A DNA stretch of 64,000 nucleotides from NCBI RefSeq assembly GCF_000805385.1, contig NZ_JTJW01000006.1, positions 682,001-746,000 of the forward strand, read 5' to 3'. The notes beneath the pieces were generated by a model, which worked only from the letters and a program-made list of their open reading frames with translations, was not told the DNA's origin and ran no database searches. Positions 43,817 through 52,807 of the stretch are shown here, one piece after another. The translations under genes were made by a program, and so were the position numbers. Position 1 is the first letter of the stretch. Each line of letters begins with the position of its first letter. This DNA is from Mycolicibacterium setense (lineage in GTDB: Bacteria; Actinomycetota; Actinomycetes; Mycobacteriales; Mycobacteriaceae).

Positions 43817-44599
43817 TCAGGCGGAGTGAACCGGCGTCACCGGGATGCGGCCCGCACTGGCGCCACCGTCGACGGTCAGGTCGGCGCCCGTGATGTATGA
43901 CGACGCGTCCGAGGCGAGGAATGCGACGACCTCGGCGACCTCTTCGGGGGTGCCGACGCGGGTGAGCGGTGCACCGGGATGGCCGCCCAGTCCGCGCTCC
44001 ACCTCGAGGTGGGCGATCATCGGCGTGTCGATCATTCCGGGATAGACGGTGTTGACACGAATGCCCAACGGGCCCAATTCGATTGCCGCGACCTTCGACA
44101 TGCCGCGCAAACCCCACTTGGACGCCCCGTATGCGGTGTAACCGGCGAGCCCCTGCACACCCGCCTGTGACGAGATGTTGACGATCGAGCCGCCACCGGC
44201 GGCCTTCATCGGTTCGGTGACGGCCTGGATGCCGAGGAAGGCTCCGATGAGATTCACCCGCAGCATCTGCTCGAATCCGTCGGTGTCCTGCTCGGCCAGT
44301 GGCACCACCTTGCAGATGGCCGCGTTGTTCACCAACACGTCGACGCGCCCGAAATCGACCATCGCGGTGTCGACGGCGGCGTGCCAATCGGATTCGCTTC
44401 CCACATCGTGGCGGAGGAAACGTGCTGCGGGACCGATGGATTCGGCCACTCGCTGACCGTCCTCGACGAGTACGTCGGTCATCACCACCTTGGCGCCGAG
44501 CGCGGCGAACAACCGCGCCTCGGCTTCACCCTGGCCGCGCGCGGCGCCGGTGACGATCGCGACCTTGCCGGACAGATCCATGAGCTTGGGGGTGGTCAT
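43817..44599 (-). CDS. Short-chain dehydrogenase (SDR)
   Basis: A 260-residue classical SDR: cofactor motif TGAARGQG, NNA(A)I, Ser in NISSQAG and catalytic YGASK. It is closely similar to the SDR at 54766-55542 (same [19 protein letters not shown] and PGM blocks), so the two are paralogues, of the 3-alpha/20-beta hydroxysteroid dehydrogenase type. The Asp after the first strands (MTDVL) suggests NAD(H). The ATG at 44599 lies 2 bp after the upstream SDR's stop in the operon of four minus-strand genes. Confidence 0.88.
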   Translation of the reverse strand: MTTPKLMDLSGKVAIVTGAARGQGEAEARLFAALGAKVVMTDVLVEDGQRVAESIGPAARFLRHDVGSESDWHAAVDTAMVDFGRVDVLVNNAAICKVVPLAEQDTDGFEQMLRVNLIGAFLGIQAVTEPMKAAGGGSIVNISSQAGVQGLAGYTAYGASKWGLRGMSKVAAIELGPLGIRVNTVYPGMIDTPMIAHLEVERGLGGHPGAPLTRVGTPEEVAEVVAFLASDASSYITGADLTVDGGASAGRIPVTPVHSA

Positions 44600-44601
44600 C
44601 G

Positions 44602-45399
44602 CTACTTCTCGTTCTGGTCGATGCCGGTCAGCAGGATCTCCGACATGCGGCGGGGAAACTCGGTGACCTTGGCCATCGCCACGATCTGGCGCGGCATGAC
44701 GACGTGGCGCTTGTTGCGTTCGATGGCGTCGGCGATCGCGGTGGCCACCACCTCGGGCTCCAGTGCCGCCGAGGGCAACATGCGCAGCCGCTCGAACCGC
44801 TCGATGGTCTTGCGGGCGGGCGTGAATTCCCTGATGTGATCGATCATGTCGGTCCGCACCTCGCCGAGCTGGACGAGTGTGGTGCCCACGGGCTTGCCGC
44901 GCAGCTCGGCGCGGATACCGGCGGTGAAATGGCTCAGGCCGGCCTTGGAGGTGCCGTACAAGGTGACCCCCGGGCCCTGGGCGATCGCCCCGTAGGACGA
45001 CACGTTGACGATGTGGCCGCGGCCCCGTCGCACCATCCGCGGCATGGCCTGGCGGCACAGCTCCAATGGTGCGGCGAGGTTGACCTGCAGGAGGTTCTGC
45101 ACATCGGCGGCGCTGGCATCGGGGAACAGGCCGACGCGGTCGATTCCGGCATTGTTGACCAGGATGTCGACCGGGCCGTCGGCCTCGACCTGGTCCAGCA
45201 GCGCCTCGACGGCGGCCGGATCGGTGAGGTCGGTGGGGTAGGCCTTGCCGTCGATCTCCTTGGCGAGCAGGTTCAGGGACTCCGCGTCACGCGCCACCAC
45301 CGCGACGTCGACGCCGCGGGCGGCCAGCACCTCGGCGATGCTCTTGCCCAGCCCGCGGCTCGCGCCGGTGACCAGAGCGCGGGTGTTCCGAAGCTTCAT
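44602..45399 (-). CDS. Short-chain dehydrogenase (SDR), divergent
   Basis: A 265-residue SDR with TGASRGLG, NNAGID, NVSSYGAIAQG and YGTSK. The C-terminal 60 residues (PRQIVAMAKVTEFPRRMSEIL) differ from classical SDRs and look amphipathic, as in membrane-associated acylglycerone-type reductases. It lies between the SDR at 43817 and the esterase, in one operon; an oxidation step on a fatty or alicyclic substrate is likely. Confidence 0.85.
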   Translation of the reverse strand: MKLRNTRALVTGASRGLGKSIAEVLAARGVDVAVVARDAESLNLLAKEIDGKAYPTDLTDPAAVEALLDQVEADGPVDILVNNAGIDRVGLFPDASAADVQNLLQVNLAAPLELCRQAMPRMVRRGRGHIVNVSSYGAIAQGPGVTLYGTSKAGLSHFTAGIRAELRGKPVGTTLVQLGEVRTDMIDHIREFTPARKTIERFERLRMLPSAALEPEVVATAIADAIERNKRHVVMPRQIVAMAKVTEFPRRMSEILLTGIDQNEK

Positions 45400-45409
45400 G
45401 GGTTGCCTT

Positions 45410-46411
45410 TCAGAGGTTCGAGGTGTGGTTCTCGGAATTCAGGGCGCTGCGCACGACGGCGCACACATCTTCGGTGGCCTCGGCTGCGGCGGGGAGGTGG
45501 TCGGCGAGGTTGAAGAATCCGTGGAAGCCGCGCTCGTAACGCCGCACACTGACCTTCGCGCCACCGGCGGCGAGCATGCGGGCGTACTCCTCGCCCTCCT
45601 CGCACAGCGGATCCAGGGCACCGGTCAGCACGTGACCATCCGGAAGCCCGGTCATGTCACCCAGAATCGGCGACGCCGAGACGTCGGTCTGCGCGCCGCT
45701 GTCGCCGAGATACTGCGCGGTGAACCACTGCATGTGCTCGGCGGTCAGGACGCCGCTGCGGGTGTGCGGGCTGGACAGCGACGATTTGCGGCGCTGGTCG
45801 ACCACCGGATAAATCAGTACCTGGAATGCGATCGGCGGGCCGCTGCGGTCGCGTGCCGTCATCGCCACCACGGCCGCGAGATTGCCACCCGCGCTGTCGC
45901 CGGCCACCACGATCCGGTGCGGGTCGCCGCCGAGTTCACCGGCGTGGGCGGCCACCCATTCGGTTGCGGCCCAGGCATCTTCGACCGCGGCGGGATACGG
46001 GTGTTCCGGCGCCAGCCGATAGTCGACCGAGACCACGATGGCGCCGATGCCGTTGGCGAGCCTGCGGCAGCAGGAGTCATGGGAGTCGAGGTCGCACAGT
46101 ACGAATCCGCCGCCGTGGAAATAGACGAGGACAGGTAGTCCGGCGTCAGTGTCGATGCGGGATTCGGCGGGGTCGAGCGGATGGTAGATCCGCACCGGGA
46201 TGTCACCGGCCGGCCCGGGGACGGCGCGGTCCGCGATTTTGGCCACCGGCACGGGTTTGGCGGGCCTGCGGCTGGCCTTGAGCCGGGCCCTCACCTCGGC
46301 CGCGGCGGCGATGGGGTCGAGTTCACCGGCGAAGATCGGCGCGAACGCGTCGCCCATCCGGCCGGCGACCTCGCGTTTCATGGTGTCTTCCTGGACATCT
46401 GAGCCACTCAT
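45410..46411 (-). CDS. Alpha/beta hydrolase, HSL family esterase
   Basis: A 333-residue hormone-sensitive-lipase family esterase with the oxyanion motif HGGGF, nucleophile GDSAGG, the acid in GALDPL and His in RGFHGF. The family prefers short acyl esters and lactones. With a Baeyer-Villiger monooxygenase at the far end of the island, lactone hydrolysis is a fitting task (inference). The ATG overlaps the stop of the upstream acyl-CoA ligase by 4 bp. Confidence 0.88.
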   Translation of the reverse strand: MSGSDVQEDTMKREVAGRMGDAFAPIFAGELDPIAAAAEVRARLKASRRPAKPVPVAKIADRAVPGPAGDIPVRIYHPLDPAESRIDTDAGLPVLVYFHGGGFVLCDLDSHDSCCRRLANGIGAIVVSVDYRLAPEHPYPAAVEDAWAATEWVAAHAGELGGDPHRIVVAGDSAGGNLAAVVAMTARDRSGPPIAFQVLIYPVVDQRRKSSLSSPHTRSGVLTAEHMQWFTAQYLGDSGAQTDVSASPILGDMTGLPDGHVLTGALDPLCEEGEEYARMLAAGGAKVSVRRYERGFHGFFNLADHLPAAAEATEDVCAVVRSALNSENHTSNL

Positions 46412-48054
46412 CGGACGCCCCCGGTGAGCTCGCCGCGCAGTACCTTGCCGGTGGCGTTGCGGGGTAGCCGGCTCACGAATTCGACGTCCCGGGGGATCTT
46501 GTACCGGGCCAGGTTCGCGCGCACGTAGTCCTTGATGTCGTCGGCGGCCAGGGTGGCGCCGTCGACCGGCACCACGTAGGCGTTCAGGCGTTGGCCGAAA
46601 TCGTCGTCGCTGACGCCGATCACCGCGACCTCGTCCACCTCGGGATGGCTGCTGATCAGGTTCTCGACCTCGAGCGGATAGACGTTCTCGCCGCCGCAGA
46701 TCACCATGTCGTCGTCACGGCCGTCGATGTAGAGCCTGCCGGTGTGGTCGAAGTGGCCGACATCGCCGCTGCTCTGCAAACCGTCGATCGATTCTTTGGT
46801 GCGGCCGTCGGTGTAACCGGCGAAGCTGACGTCGCTGCCGGCGAAAACCCGGCCGATCACGCCGGGTTCGGTGATCTCGTTGCCCGCCGAGTCGTACAGG
46901 CGCACCGCGCATCCCACCGGTGCACGACCCGCGGTGCGCGGGTCGTGTTGCAGATCCTCGGGCATCGCCACGGTCATGACGGCGAGTTCGGTCGACCCGT
47001 AGAGGTTGTAGAGCACCGGGCCGAATTCGGCGAGGGTGCGCTTGACCAGATCGGGGGGCATGGCCGAGCCCGAGACGAAGATGATCCTGAGCGACGAGGT
47101 GTCGTATTTCTCGCGAATTTCCTTGGGCAGGGCCAGTATTCGCTGAAGCATCGTGGGCACCACGACCAGTACGTCGCACCCGTGGTTCTGGACCGCGCGC
47201 AGGGTCTCCTCGGCGTTGAACTTGCGCCGCAGCACCAGGCGGTTGCCCAGCGCCAGCGAGAGGACCGCCTGGCCCAACCCCGTGCCGTGGAACATCGGGG
47301 CGGCCAGCATGCACGTCTGACCCCGGCGGCGGGGCACCCGATCCAACAGTTGCGCCGAGAACAGCGGAGAGGTCTTGCCACGCGGGGCGCCCTTGGGCGT
47401 GCCGGTGGTGCCGCTGGTCAGCAAGGTCATCCCGCCGGGCTTGGCGGGCGCGGCGACCGGGGCGGGCGAGGTCGCGGCGATCAGGCCCTCCAGCGAGCCT
47501 TCGATGTCGGAGGTCGAGCGTTCTTCGGTCCACGCCAGGAAGCGCCGTACGCCCGGATCGATGGCACTCACCAGGTCGGCGAACTCCTCGTCGTGGATCA
47601 GCACGCTGACTTTCTCGCGGGCCGCGACATCGGCCAACTGCGGTTTGGCGAAGCCGGTGTTCATCAGCAGCAGCTGCGCTCCGACCTTGCCTGCCGCGGC
47701 CAGGATGGTGACCAGCCCGCGGTGGTCCCGGCACAGCGCCGCGATGACCGAGCCCGCTCCGATTCCCCTCGTGTTCCAGGCGCGGGCCAGCGCGTTGACC
47801 CGGTCGTTGAGTTGGGCGAACGTCACGTCGCCCCATTCGTCGGTGATGGCGATGGCGTTGGGGTCGCGCGTGGCGGCGCTCTCGATGACGGCGGCGAAAC
47901 CGCCGAACTGGCGGACCAGTTTTGCCTGCCGGATGCCGTCGGCAGCTCCACCGGACAGCCCGGACTCGCGTAGGACGGCGATGCTGCGGGCGATCACCCG
48001 CATCCGGTTGATCCTGGCGGCGAGGCGGGCAGGGCGCGGAATGGCTCGCTTCAT
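46408..48054 (-). CDS. Acyl-CoA ligase (ANL superfamily)
   Basis: A 548-residue AMP-forming ligase with the P-loop LLTSGTTGTPKGA, YGSTE, the Asp in SGDVGH and the C-terminal catalytic Lys in NATGKVLR. It makes an acyl-CoA from a carboxylic acid and ATP. The N-terminal 40 residues are basic. The ATG at 48054 follows the homology start; the frame extends 27 codons upstream without support. It is the first gene of the minus-strand operon and divergent from the WS/DGAT gene (146-bp space). Confidence 0.88.
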   Translation of the reverse strand: MKRAIPRPARLAARINRMRVIARSIAVLRESGLSGGAADGIRQAKLVRQFGGFAAVIESAATRDPNAIAITDEWGDVTFAQLNDRVNALARAWNTRGIGAGSVIAALCRDHRGLVTILAAAGKVGAQLLLMNTGFAKPQLADVAAREKVSVLIHDEEFADLVSAIDPGVRRFLAWTEERSTSDIEGSLEGLIAATSPAPVAAPAKPGGMTLLTSGTTGTPKGAPRGKTSPLFSAQLLDRVPRRRGQTCMLAAPMFHGTGLGQAVLSLALGNRLVLRRKFNAEETLRAVQNHGCDVLVVVPTMLQRILALPKEIREKYDTSSLRIIFVSGSAMPPDLVKRTLAEFGPVLYNLYGSTELAVMTVAMPEDLQHDPRTAGRAPVGCAVRLYDSAGNEITEPGVIGRVFAGSDVSFAGYTDGRTKESIDGLQSSGDVGHFDHTGRLYIDGRDDDMVICGGENVYPLEVENLISSHPEVDEVAVIGVSDDDFGQRLNAYVVPVDGATLAADDIKDYVRANLARYKIPRDVEFVSRLPRNATGKVLRGELTGGVR

Positions 48055-48200
48055 GGCGCAAACCGTAGGTGTCGGCGAGGCGGCTGCGGGCGGCCGAGTC
48101 TCGCTGGGCGGGACAGCTTGTCTACTGCGACACACGATTCGATAAGAGTGATGGCAGCCACAGACAGTGCCGTATCGGCGGCGGACAAGCGAGGTTGAAA

Positions 48201-49640
48201 ATGCGGCGTTTGAAGGGTGAGGACAACAGCTTCCTGGCGTGGGAAAGCTCGGTTCAACCGCAGCACACGATGAAGGCCGTCGTACTCGACCCGAGTCAGA
48301 TGTCCGAGCCGCTGACCTTCGACCGGCTCAAGGCCGCAGTGCAGGGCTGGGTCGACACCGTCGAGCCCCTGCAGTGGCAGCTGCTCGCCCCCCGGGTGGG
48401 ATTCGGCCGACCCTGGTGGGTTTCGAGAACGCAGCTCGACCTCGACCACCACGTGCAGCGGACCACCGCGCCCGCACCCGGTGGCGACGCGGAGCTGGCC
48501 GCGACCATCGGCGAGATCTTCGAGCCGGCCCTCGACCGCGACCGGCCCGCCTGGCAACTCTGGTTCGTCGAGGGTCTGGCCGACGGCCGCATCGCCCTGG
48601 TGCTGAAGATCCACCACGCCGTCGCCGACGGCACCGCATCGCTGAGGCTGCTGGAAACCCTCTACAGCACCGATCCGCAGGCCCCATTGCCGCAACCCCG
48701 ATCGACGCCGTTGCCGAACGAGCGGCGCCCGGCGCCGTGGGTGTGGTGGCCGCTGGTCATCCGCCACCAGGTCGCGGCGCTGGCCCGTTTCCCCAGCGTC
48801 ATTGCCCGTACCGCGGCAGTGACAGGCGTCATCCGCCGGCGGCAGAAGGCCGGAAAGCCCGGTTACGCAGAGGCATTCGCCGCACCGGCGATGCCGTTCA
48901 ACGAACCTTTCTCGGCCAGCCGCCGGTTCGCCTACCGGCGCTGTGACGTGACAGAGATCAAGCGGGTCGCAAAGGCTTTCGGTGTCACCATCAACGATGT
49001 CTTCCTCAGCATCTGCGGTGGCGCGTTGCGTGACTACCTGGCCGAGAACGGAAAGCTCAGCGACGAAACCCTGACCGCGGTGGTGCCCGTCTCGATGCGC
49101 CCGGCCGAAACCGAAGCCGAGTGGGGCAACAAGGTGGCGCGGTGGAACGTCGACCTCGCGACACACATCGCCGATCCGGTGGAACGATTGGCGGCGATCG
49201 CCTCGGCGACCCGCACCGCCCGTGAGGTGCAGGCCGAGCGCGACGCCTGGCTGCAGCACGACTGGATGGAGTACTGGCCGCTGTTCTGGCTGTACTCGCG
49301 GGTGCTGCCCATCCTCGGGGCCAAGATGAAGCGCCGCCCGATGTTCAGCCTCATCGCGTCCAACATGCGCGGCCCGCAGAACACGCTGTACCTCGGCGGC
49401 GCGCCGATCGAACAGCTCATCTCCTCGGGACCGATCGTGTTCCCGATGGGATTGAACTTCACCGGGTGGAGCTACCGCGACGAGATGGCTATCTGCGTGC
49501 TGACCTGTGGTGATCAGGTGTCGGACCCGTACCGCATCGCCGACCGGGTGCCGCAGGCGCTCGCCGATCTCGCGGCGCGGGCGGGTTCAGCCGATGGCGG
49601 GTTGCTGGACGCTGCGGATCGTCAGGCGGTATCCGGCTAG
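48201..49640 (+). CDS. Wax ester synthase/diacylglycerol acyltransferase (WS/DGAT)
   Basis: A 479-residue WS/DGAT enzyme with the catalytic HHAVADG motif (His138-His139...Asp143-Gly144), an acyl-CoA binding N-terminal half and a C-terminal NVDLA...SNMRGP region. It esterifies acyl-CoA to alcohols or diacylglycerol for storage lipid. The ATG at 48201 precedes the conserved RRLKGEDNSFLAWE start. The last 54 bp overlap the convergent hydroxylase-like gene. Its presence in an alcohol/ketone island suggests storage or capture of an alcohol intermediate. Confidence 0.88.
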   Translation: MRRLKGEDNSFLAWESSVQPQHTMKAVVLDPSQMSEPLTFDRLKAAVQGWVDTVEPLQWQLLAPRVGFGRPWWVSRTQLDLDHHVQRTTAPAPGGDAELAATIGEIFEPALDRDRPAWQLWFVEGLADGRIALVLKIHHAVADGTASLRLLETLYSTDPQAPLPQPRSTPLPNERRPAPWVWWPLVIRHQVAALARFPSVIARTAAVTGVIRRRQKAGKPGYAEAFAAPAMPFNEPFSASRRFAYRRCDVTEIKRVAKAFGVTINDVFLSICGGALRDYLAENGKLSDETLTAVVPVSMRPAETEAEWGNKVARWNVDLATHIADPVERLAAIASATRTAREVQAERDAWLQHDWMEYWPLFWLYSRVLPILGAKMKRRPMFSLIASNMRGPQNTLYLGGAPIEQLISSGPIVFPMGLNFTGWSYRDEMAICVLTCGDQVSDPYRIADRVPQALADLAARAGSADGGLLDAADRQAVSG

Positions 49641-50618
49641 GACGTCGAACCAGAGACGGGCCACCGGATCCGTCGCATCCAGCGCGTGGCGGCTGCCGCT
49701 GCTCAGCAGCTGGTCGGCGGCATCGCGGGCGCGGGTGACGGCCTGGCACAGCGCCGTCCCGGCGGCGCCCGCATCGGCGCTCAGCGACGTGACGAGTTGC
49801 AGCCGCGCGGCGTCGATGTCCGATTCCGCCTTGGCCACCAGTACCGCCGACGAGGTCAGTTCGTTGGTGTCCTCGCTGCCGTACGAGGTGGCCAGGCGTT
49901 GACGGACCTGGCCGACGTGTGCTCGCCAGACCCCGGCTGCCGCACCGACGACGGCAGCGGCCTGCCCGGCACCGGCCACCACCGGGCAGGAAGGTCGGGA
50001 CTCGTCGAAATCGCTGTTTTCACGGGAACTTTCGCCGGGATGCGAAAAGACGGCGTCGACGATCGCACCGGACACGCTGACGTCTCCGATGCCCGCCGTA
50101 GCCAAGCCGCGCCTGCCGACGTGTCGGTCTATCTGCACGACATCGCGGGGGACAAGGACGTAGCGGACGGATTCCCGTGCAGCTTCGTCATCGCCCTCCA
50201 GGGCGCTCAGCAGCAGCCAGTCCGCGAACGCGGCTCCGGTCACCGACTCCCATCGACCCGTCAGCCGAAGCTCTCCGTCCCCGGTGGTCAAGCGGCCCGC
50301 CGGCTGGGCGCATGCGGTGACCAACGCCGCGGCGTCGGCGCCCCACACCCGTTCGGCGGCAGTATCGTCCAGCCCCGCAACCGTGTAGGCCGCGGCATTC
50401 AGCGCCGCGGCCAGCCACCCGCCGGACCCGTCGCGCTCGGCGAGATCGGCCACCGCGACGACGAAATCGGTTGCTTCCGAGGCCGATCGGGACACCGCAC
50501 GGCCGCCGTGCCGGACCGGCTGCAGCAACCGGGTCGACGCCGAATCGCGCAGGACGGCAATCGATTCAGCATCCGAGATGCCGGGATCGACTCCGGGTGC
50601 ACCGGGCGGCTCGGCCAT
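49587..50618 (-). CDS. Acyl-CoA-dehydrogenase-like flavoprotein (HsaA-type), divergent copy
   Basis: A 343-residue protein of the acyl-CoA dehydrogenase fold, most like two-component flavin monooxygenases (HsaA, pigment hydroxylases). Blocks seen are ERDGSGGWLAAALN, GELRLTGRWESVTGA and RDVVQIDRHVGRRGLATAGIGDV in parts. The FAD/FMN-binding core is present but the N-terminus is shorter and more diverged than in the copies at 50693 and 52808. The ATG has a clear AGGAGG. It overlaps the WS/DGAT gene by 54 bp, tail to tail. Confidence 0.72.
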   Translation of the reverse strand: MAEPPGAPGVDPGISDAESIAVLRDSASTRLLQPVRHGGRAVSRSASEATDFVVAVADLAERDGSGGWLAAALNAAAYTVAGLDDTAAERVWGADAAALVTACAQPAGRLTTGDGELRLTGRWESVTGAAFADWLLLSALEGDDEAARESVRYVLVPRDVVQIDRHVGRRGLATAGIGDVSVSGAIVDAVFSHPGESSRENSDFDESRPSCPVVAGAGQAAAVVGAAAGVWRAHVGQVRQRLATSYGSEDTNELTSSAVLVAKAESDIDAARLQLVTSLSADAGAAGTALCQAVTRARDAADQLLSSGSRHALDATDPVARLWFDVLAGYRLTIRSVQQPAIG

Positions 50619-50692
50619 ATGACCTCCTGGGAGGGGCGACGAATGGTATCCACGATGGTGACACACCCGACGGGCAGGATAGGGCGGCACTG

Positions 50693-51790
50693 ATGACGCA
50701 GAATGTGCGCGCTGCGGTGCGCCGGACACTGCCGGCCATCGCCGATGCCGCCGCCGATGTCGACCACACCGGGGCTGTCGACCCTTCGGTGATCGGTGGC
50801 CTGCACGATGCGGGGTTCTTCGCGATGCTGCGGCCCAAGGCGTTCGGTGGGCTGGAGGCCGACCCTGCCGAGTACCTGGCGGTCACCCGCGACCTGTCCG
50901 CGGCATGTACCTCCACCGGCTGGCTCGCCGGCTGGCTGGGGGTCAACACCTGGCATCTGTCGCTGTTCGACGAGCGCGCGCAGACCGATGTGTGGGGGCA
51001 GGATCAGCACACGCTGGTCTGTGAGTCGTATGCCCCGACGGGCCGGCTGGAACGTGACGGTGACGATTTCCGGTTGTCCGGCAGGTGGAGCCGGTGCACC
51101 GGAATCCTGCACTCGTCGTGGCTCATGGCCGCCGCGGTACTCGTCGGCGAGGATGGAGCCGCCCAGGATTTCCTGGTGGCCCTCGTGCCACGAGCTGATT
51201 ACGTCGTGGAATCCACTTGGGACAGCGTGGGATTGCGCGGCATCGGCGCTCACGACGTCGTCGTTTCGGGGGCCGTGGTGCCGCGGTACCGCACGTTCGG
51301 CTGGGTCAGCGGCGAGCAGCTCGGCACGCTCGCGCCGCTGTACCGCCTGCCGCAACCGACCATGTACACGCACACCGGCACGGTTCCTCTGCTGGGTGCC
51401 GCCGAGAACATCCTGTCGGCGTTGCAGCCCCGGGCCGGCTCGCCGGTCGATCCGGTGGCCATGGCGTGCAGTGATCTTGAGTTGTCGGTCAGCCAGATCG
51501 AGCGCAACCTCGGCGAGCTCATGGACTGTGTGCGCGCAGGCATCGCCCCGGACAGCGACCTGGTGCTGCGGTCGCGCCGGGACCAGGTGCTGTCGTCTGA
51601 ACGCGCTGTCGCGGCGATCCGGACGTTCATCGCCCACTCGGATGGCCGCGATGCCGAGGATCCACTGGTGGAACGGGTGTGGCGCGACGTCCAGACCGCG
51701 CAGACCCACGTGGCCAGCAATGTGGAGCAGGTGCTGGCCCTCGTCGGCCGTCACTCGTTCGGCATGGAGGTCGACGAGATCCTCTGGTAG
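50693..51790 (+). CDS. HsaA-like flavin-dependent hydroxylase (acyl-CoA dehydrogenase fold)
   Basis: A 365-residue protein with DAGFFAMLRPKAFGGLEADP, a typical start of HsaA/pigment-hydroxylase proteins (seen as AMLRPKAFGG), TSTGWLAGWLGVN and GLRGIGAHDVVVSG. Members use reduced flavin to hydroxylate aromatic or alicyclic substrates; no reductase gene is visible here. The ATG lies 75 bp from the divergent copy at 49587-50618, implying a shared promoter region. An upstream frame extension is not conserved. Confidence 0.82.
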   Translation: MTQNVRAAVRRTLPAIADAAADVDHTGAVDPSVIGGLHDAGFFAMLRPKAFGGLEADPAEYLAVTRDLSAACTSTGWLAGWLGVNTWHLSLFDERAQTDVWGQDQHTLVCESYAPTGRLERDGDDFRLSGRWSRCTGILHSSWLMAAAVLVGEDGAAQDFLVALVPRADYVVESTWDSVGLRGIGAHDVVVSGAVVPRYRTFGWVSGEQLGTLAPLYRLPQPTMYTHTGTVPLLGAAENILSALQPRAGSPVDPVAMACSDLELSVSQIERNLGELMDCVRAGIAPDSDLVLRSRRDQVLSSERAVAAIRTFIAHSDGRDAEDPLVERVWRDVQTAQTHVASNVEQVLALVGRHSFGMEVDEILW

Positions 51791-51799
51791 CCGGCGCCC

Positions 51800-52678
51800 T
51801 CAGACCCACGCGTCGGAGGTCAGGGTCCGCAATACCCGGGACAGCAGGTTGTCGGTGGCCTGCGCTTGCGAGGGCGCCACCGCAACGGCGCCCCGGCCGG
51901 CGCCCAGTTGTTCGGAGATGTGCCTGGCCGCACGGATCACGAACGGGGCGGTGCGCTGCAGGCGGTGCAACGGCACCGCACCGGTCAGGGACAGTCCGGC
52001 CACCTCGCCGTCGGCGGTGCGCAGCGGAGCCGCAACGCTGGTCAGTCCGATCGCCAGCTCCTCGTTGTCGTAGGCGAGCCCGTGCCGGGAGCGGATCCGG
52101 GCCAGTTCCCGGTGCAGGGTAGCCAGATCGCCGATGGTCGACCGGGTGGACCGGATCAGCCGCGGCCCCAGGACGGCATCCACCTCCTCGGCGGGAAGCT
52201 GGGCCAGCATGGTCTTGCCCAGCGCGCTGGCGTGCGCGGGCGTATGTCCGGCGACACGGGTGGGCACCACAGCGCTGTTGCGGCCCGCCACCTTGTCGAG
52301 GTAGACCACATCAGCGCCGAAGAGGACCCCGAGGTGCACCACCAGTCCGGTGTCGGCATGCAGTCGCGACAGGGTCGGGGAAGCCACACTGCGCAATTGC
52401 GAGTGGTCGACCATCCGGGTCACCGGCAGCGGCGAGGCGGCCAGTGCGTAGCCGTCGGGGCGGTGTTTCAGCAGCCCGGCGCTGTGCAACTGTTTGAGAA
52501 TCCGGTGCACCGAGGATCTGGGCAGTCCTGTGCGGCCCGCGATCTGGTCCAGCCTCAGGTGCTTGCCGGGCTCGTCGAAGGCGTTGAGTATCAGCGCCAC
52601 GCGATCCACCATCGACACGGCCGTGTCGCGTTGTTCGGCACGTGGTCGTGATGTCGCGTCGCTCGTGGAAGCCGGCAC
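51800..52678 (-). CDS. IclR family regulator
   Basis: A 292-residue IclR regulator: N-terminal winged helix (LDQIAGRTGLPRSSVHRILKQL, core TGLPRSSVHRIL) and a C-terminal GAF-like effector domain (GHTPAHASALGKTMLA, signature ASALGK). It is convergent with the hydroxylase at 50693 (9-bp gap) and divergent from the one at 52808. The intergenic space holds GATCTC-N7-GAGATC. It is a plausible controller of both hydroxylases and the SDR/BVMO genes. Confidence 0.87.
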   Translation of the reverse strand: MPASTSDATSRPRAEQRDTAVSMVDRVALILNAFDEPGKHLRLDQIAGRTGLPRSSVHRILKQLHSAGLLKHRPDGYALAASPLPVTRMVDHSQLRSVASPTLSRLHADTGLVVHLGVLFGADVVYLDKVAGRNSAVVPTRVAGHTPAHASALGKTMLAQLPAEEVDAVLGPRLIRSTRSTIGDLATLHRELARIRSRHGLAYDNEELAIGLTSVAAPLRTADGEVAGLSLTGAVPLHRLQRTAPFVIRAARHISEQLGAGRGAVAVAPSQAQATDNLLSRVLRTLTSDAWV

Positions 52679-52716
52679 CTGAGCCCCTTCCGGACGTCGG
52701 ACAGTCAGTCACTCAC

Positions 52717-52735
52717 GATCTCACTCAGCGAGATC
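52717..52735. promoter_or_regulatory. Inverted repeat in the iclR-hydroxylase intergenic region
   Basis: GATCTC-ACTCAGC-GAGATC, perfect 6-bp arms with a 7-bp spacer, 38 bp upstream of iclR and 72 bp upstream of the hydroxylase. It is a candidate IclR operator. Confidence 0.4.
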
Positions 52736-52807
52736 ATGCCGCAACCACCGATTGCCGTGCTCGACCATGGTGGTCAGCCCGCGAGGTGTGCGACAAGGGA
52801 GTTTTGG

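Noticed and set aside
46591..47973. 460-codon open frame on the + strand
   Set aside because: Antisense to the acyl-CoA ligase, which has a full set of ANL motifs.
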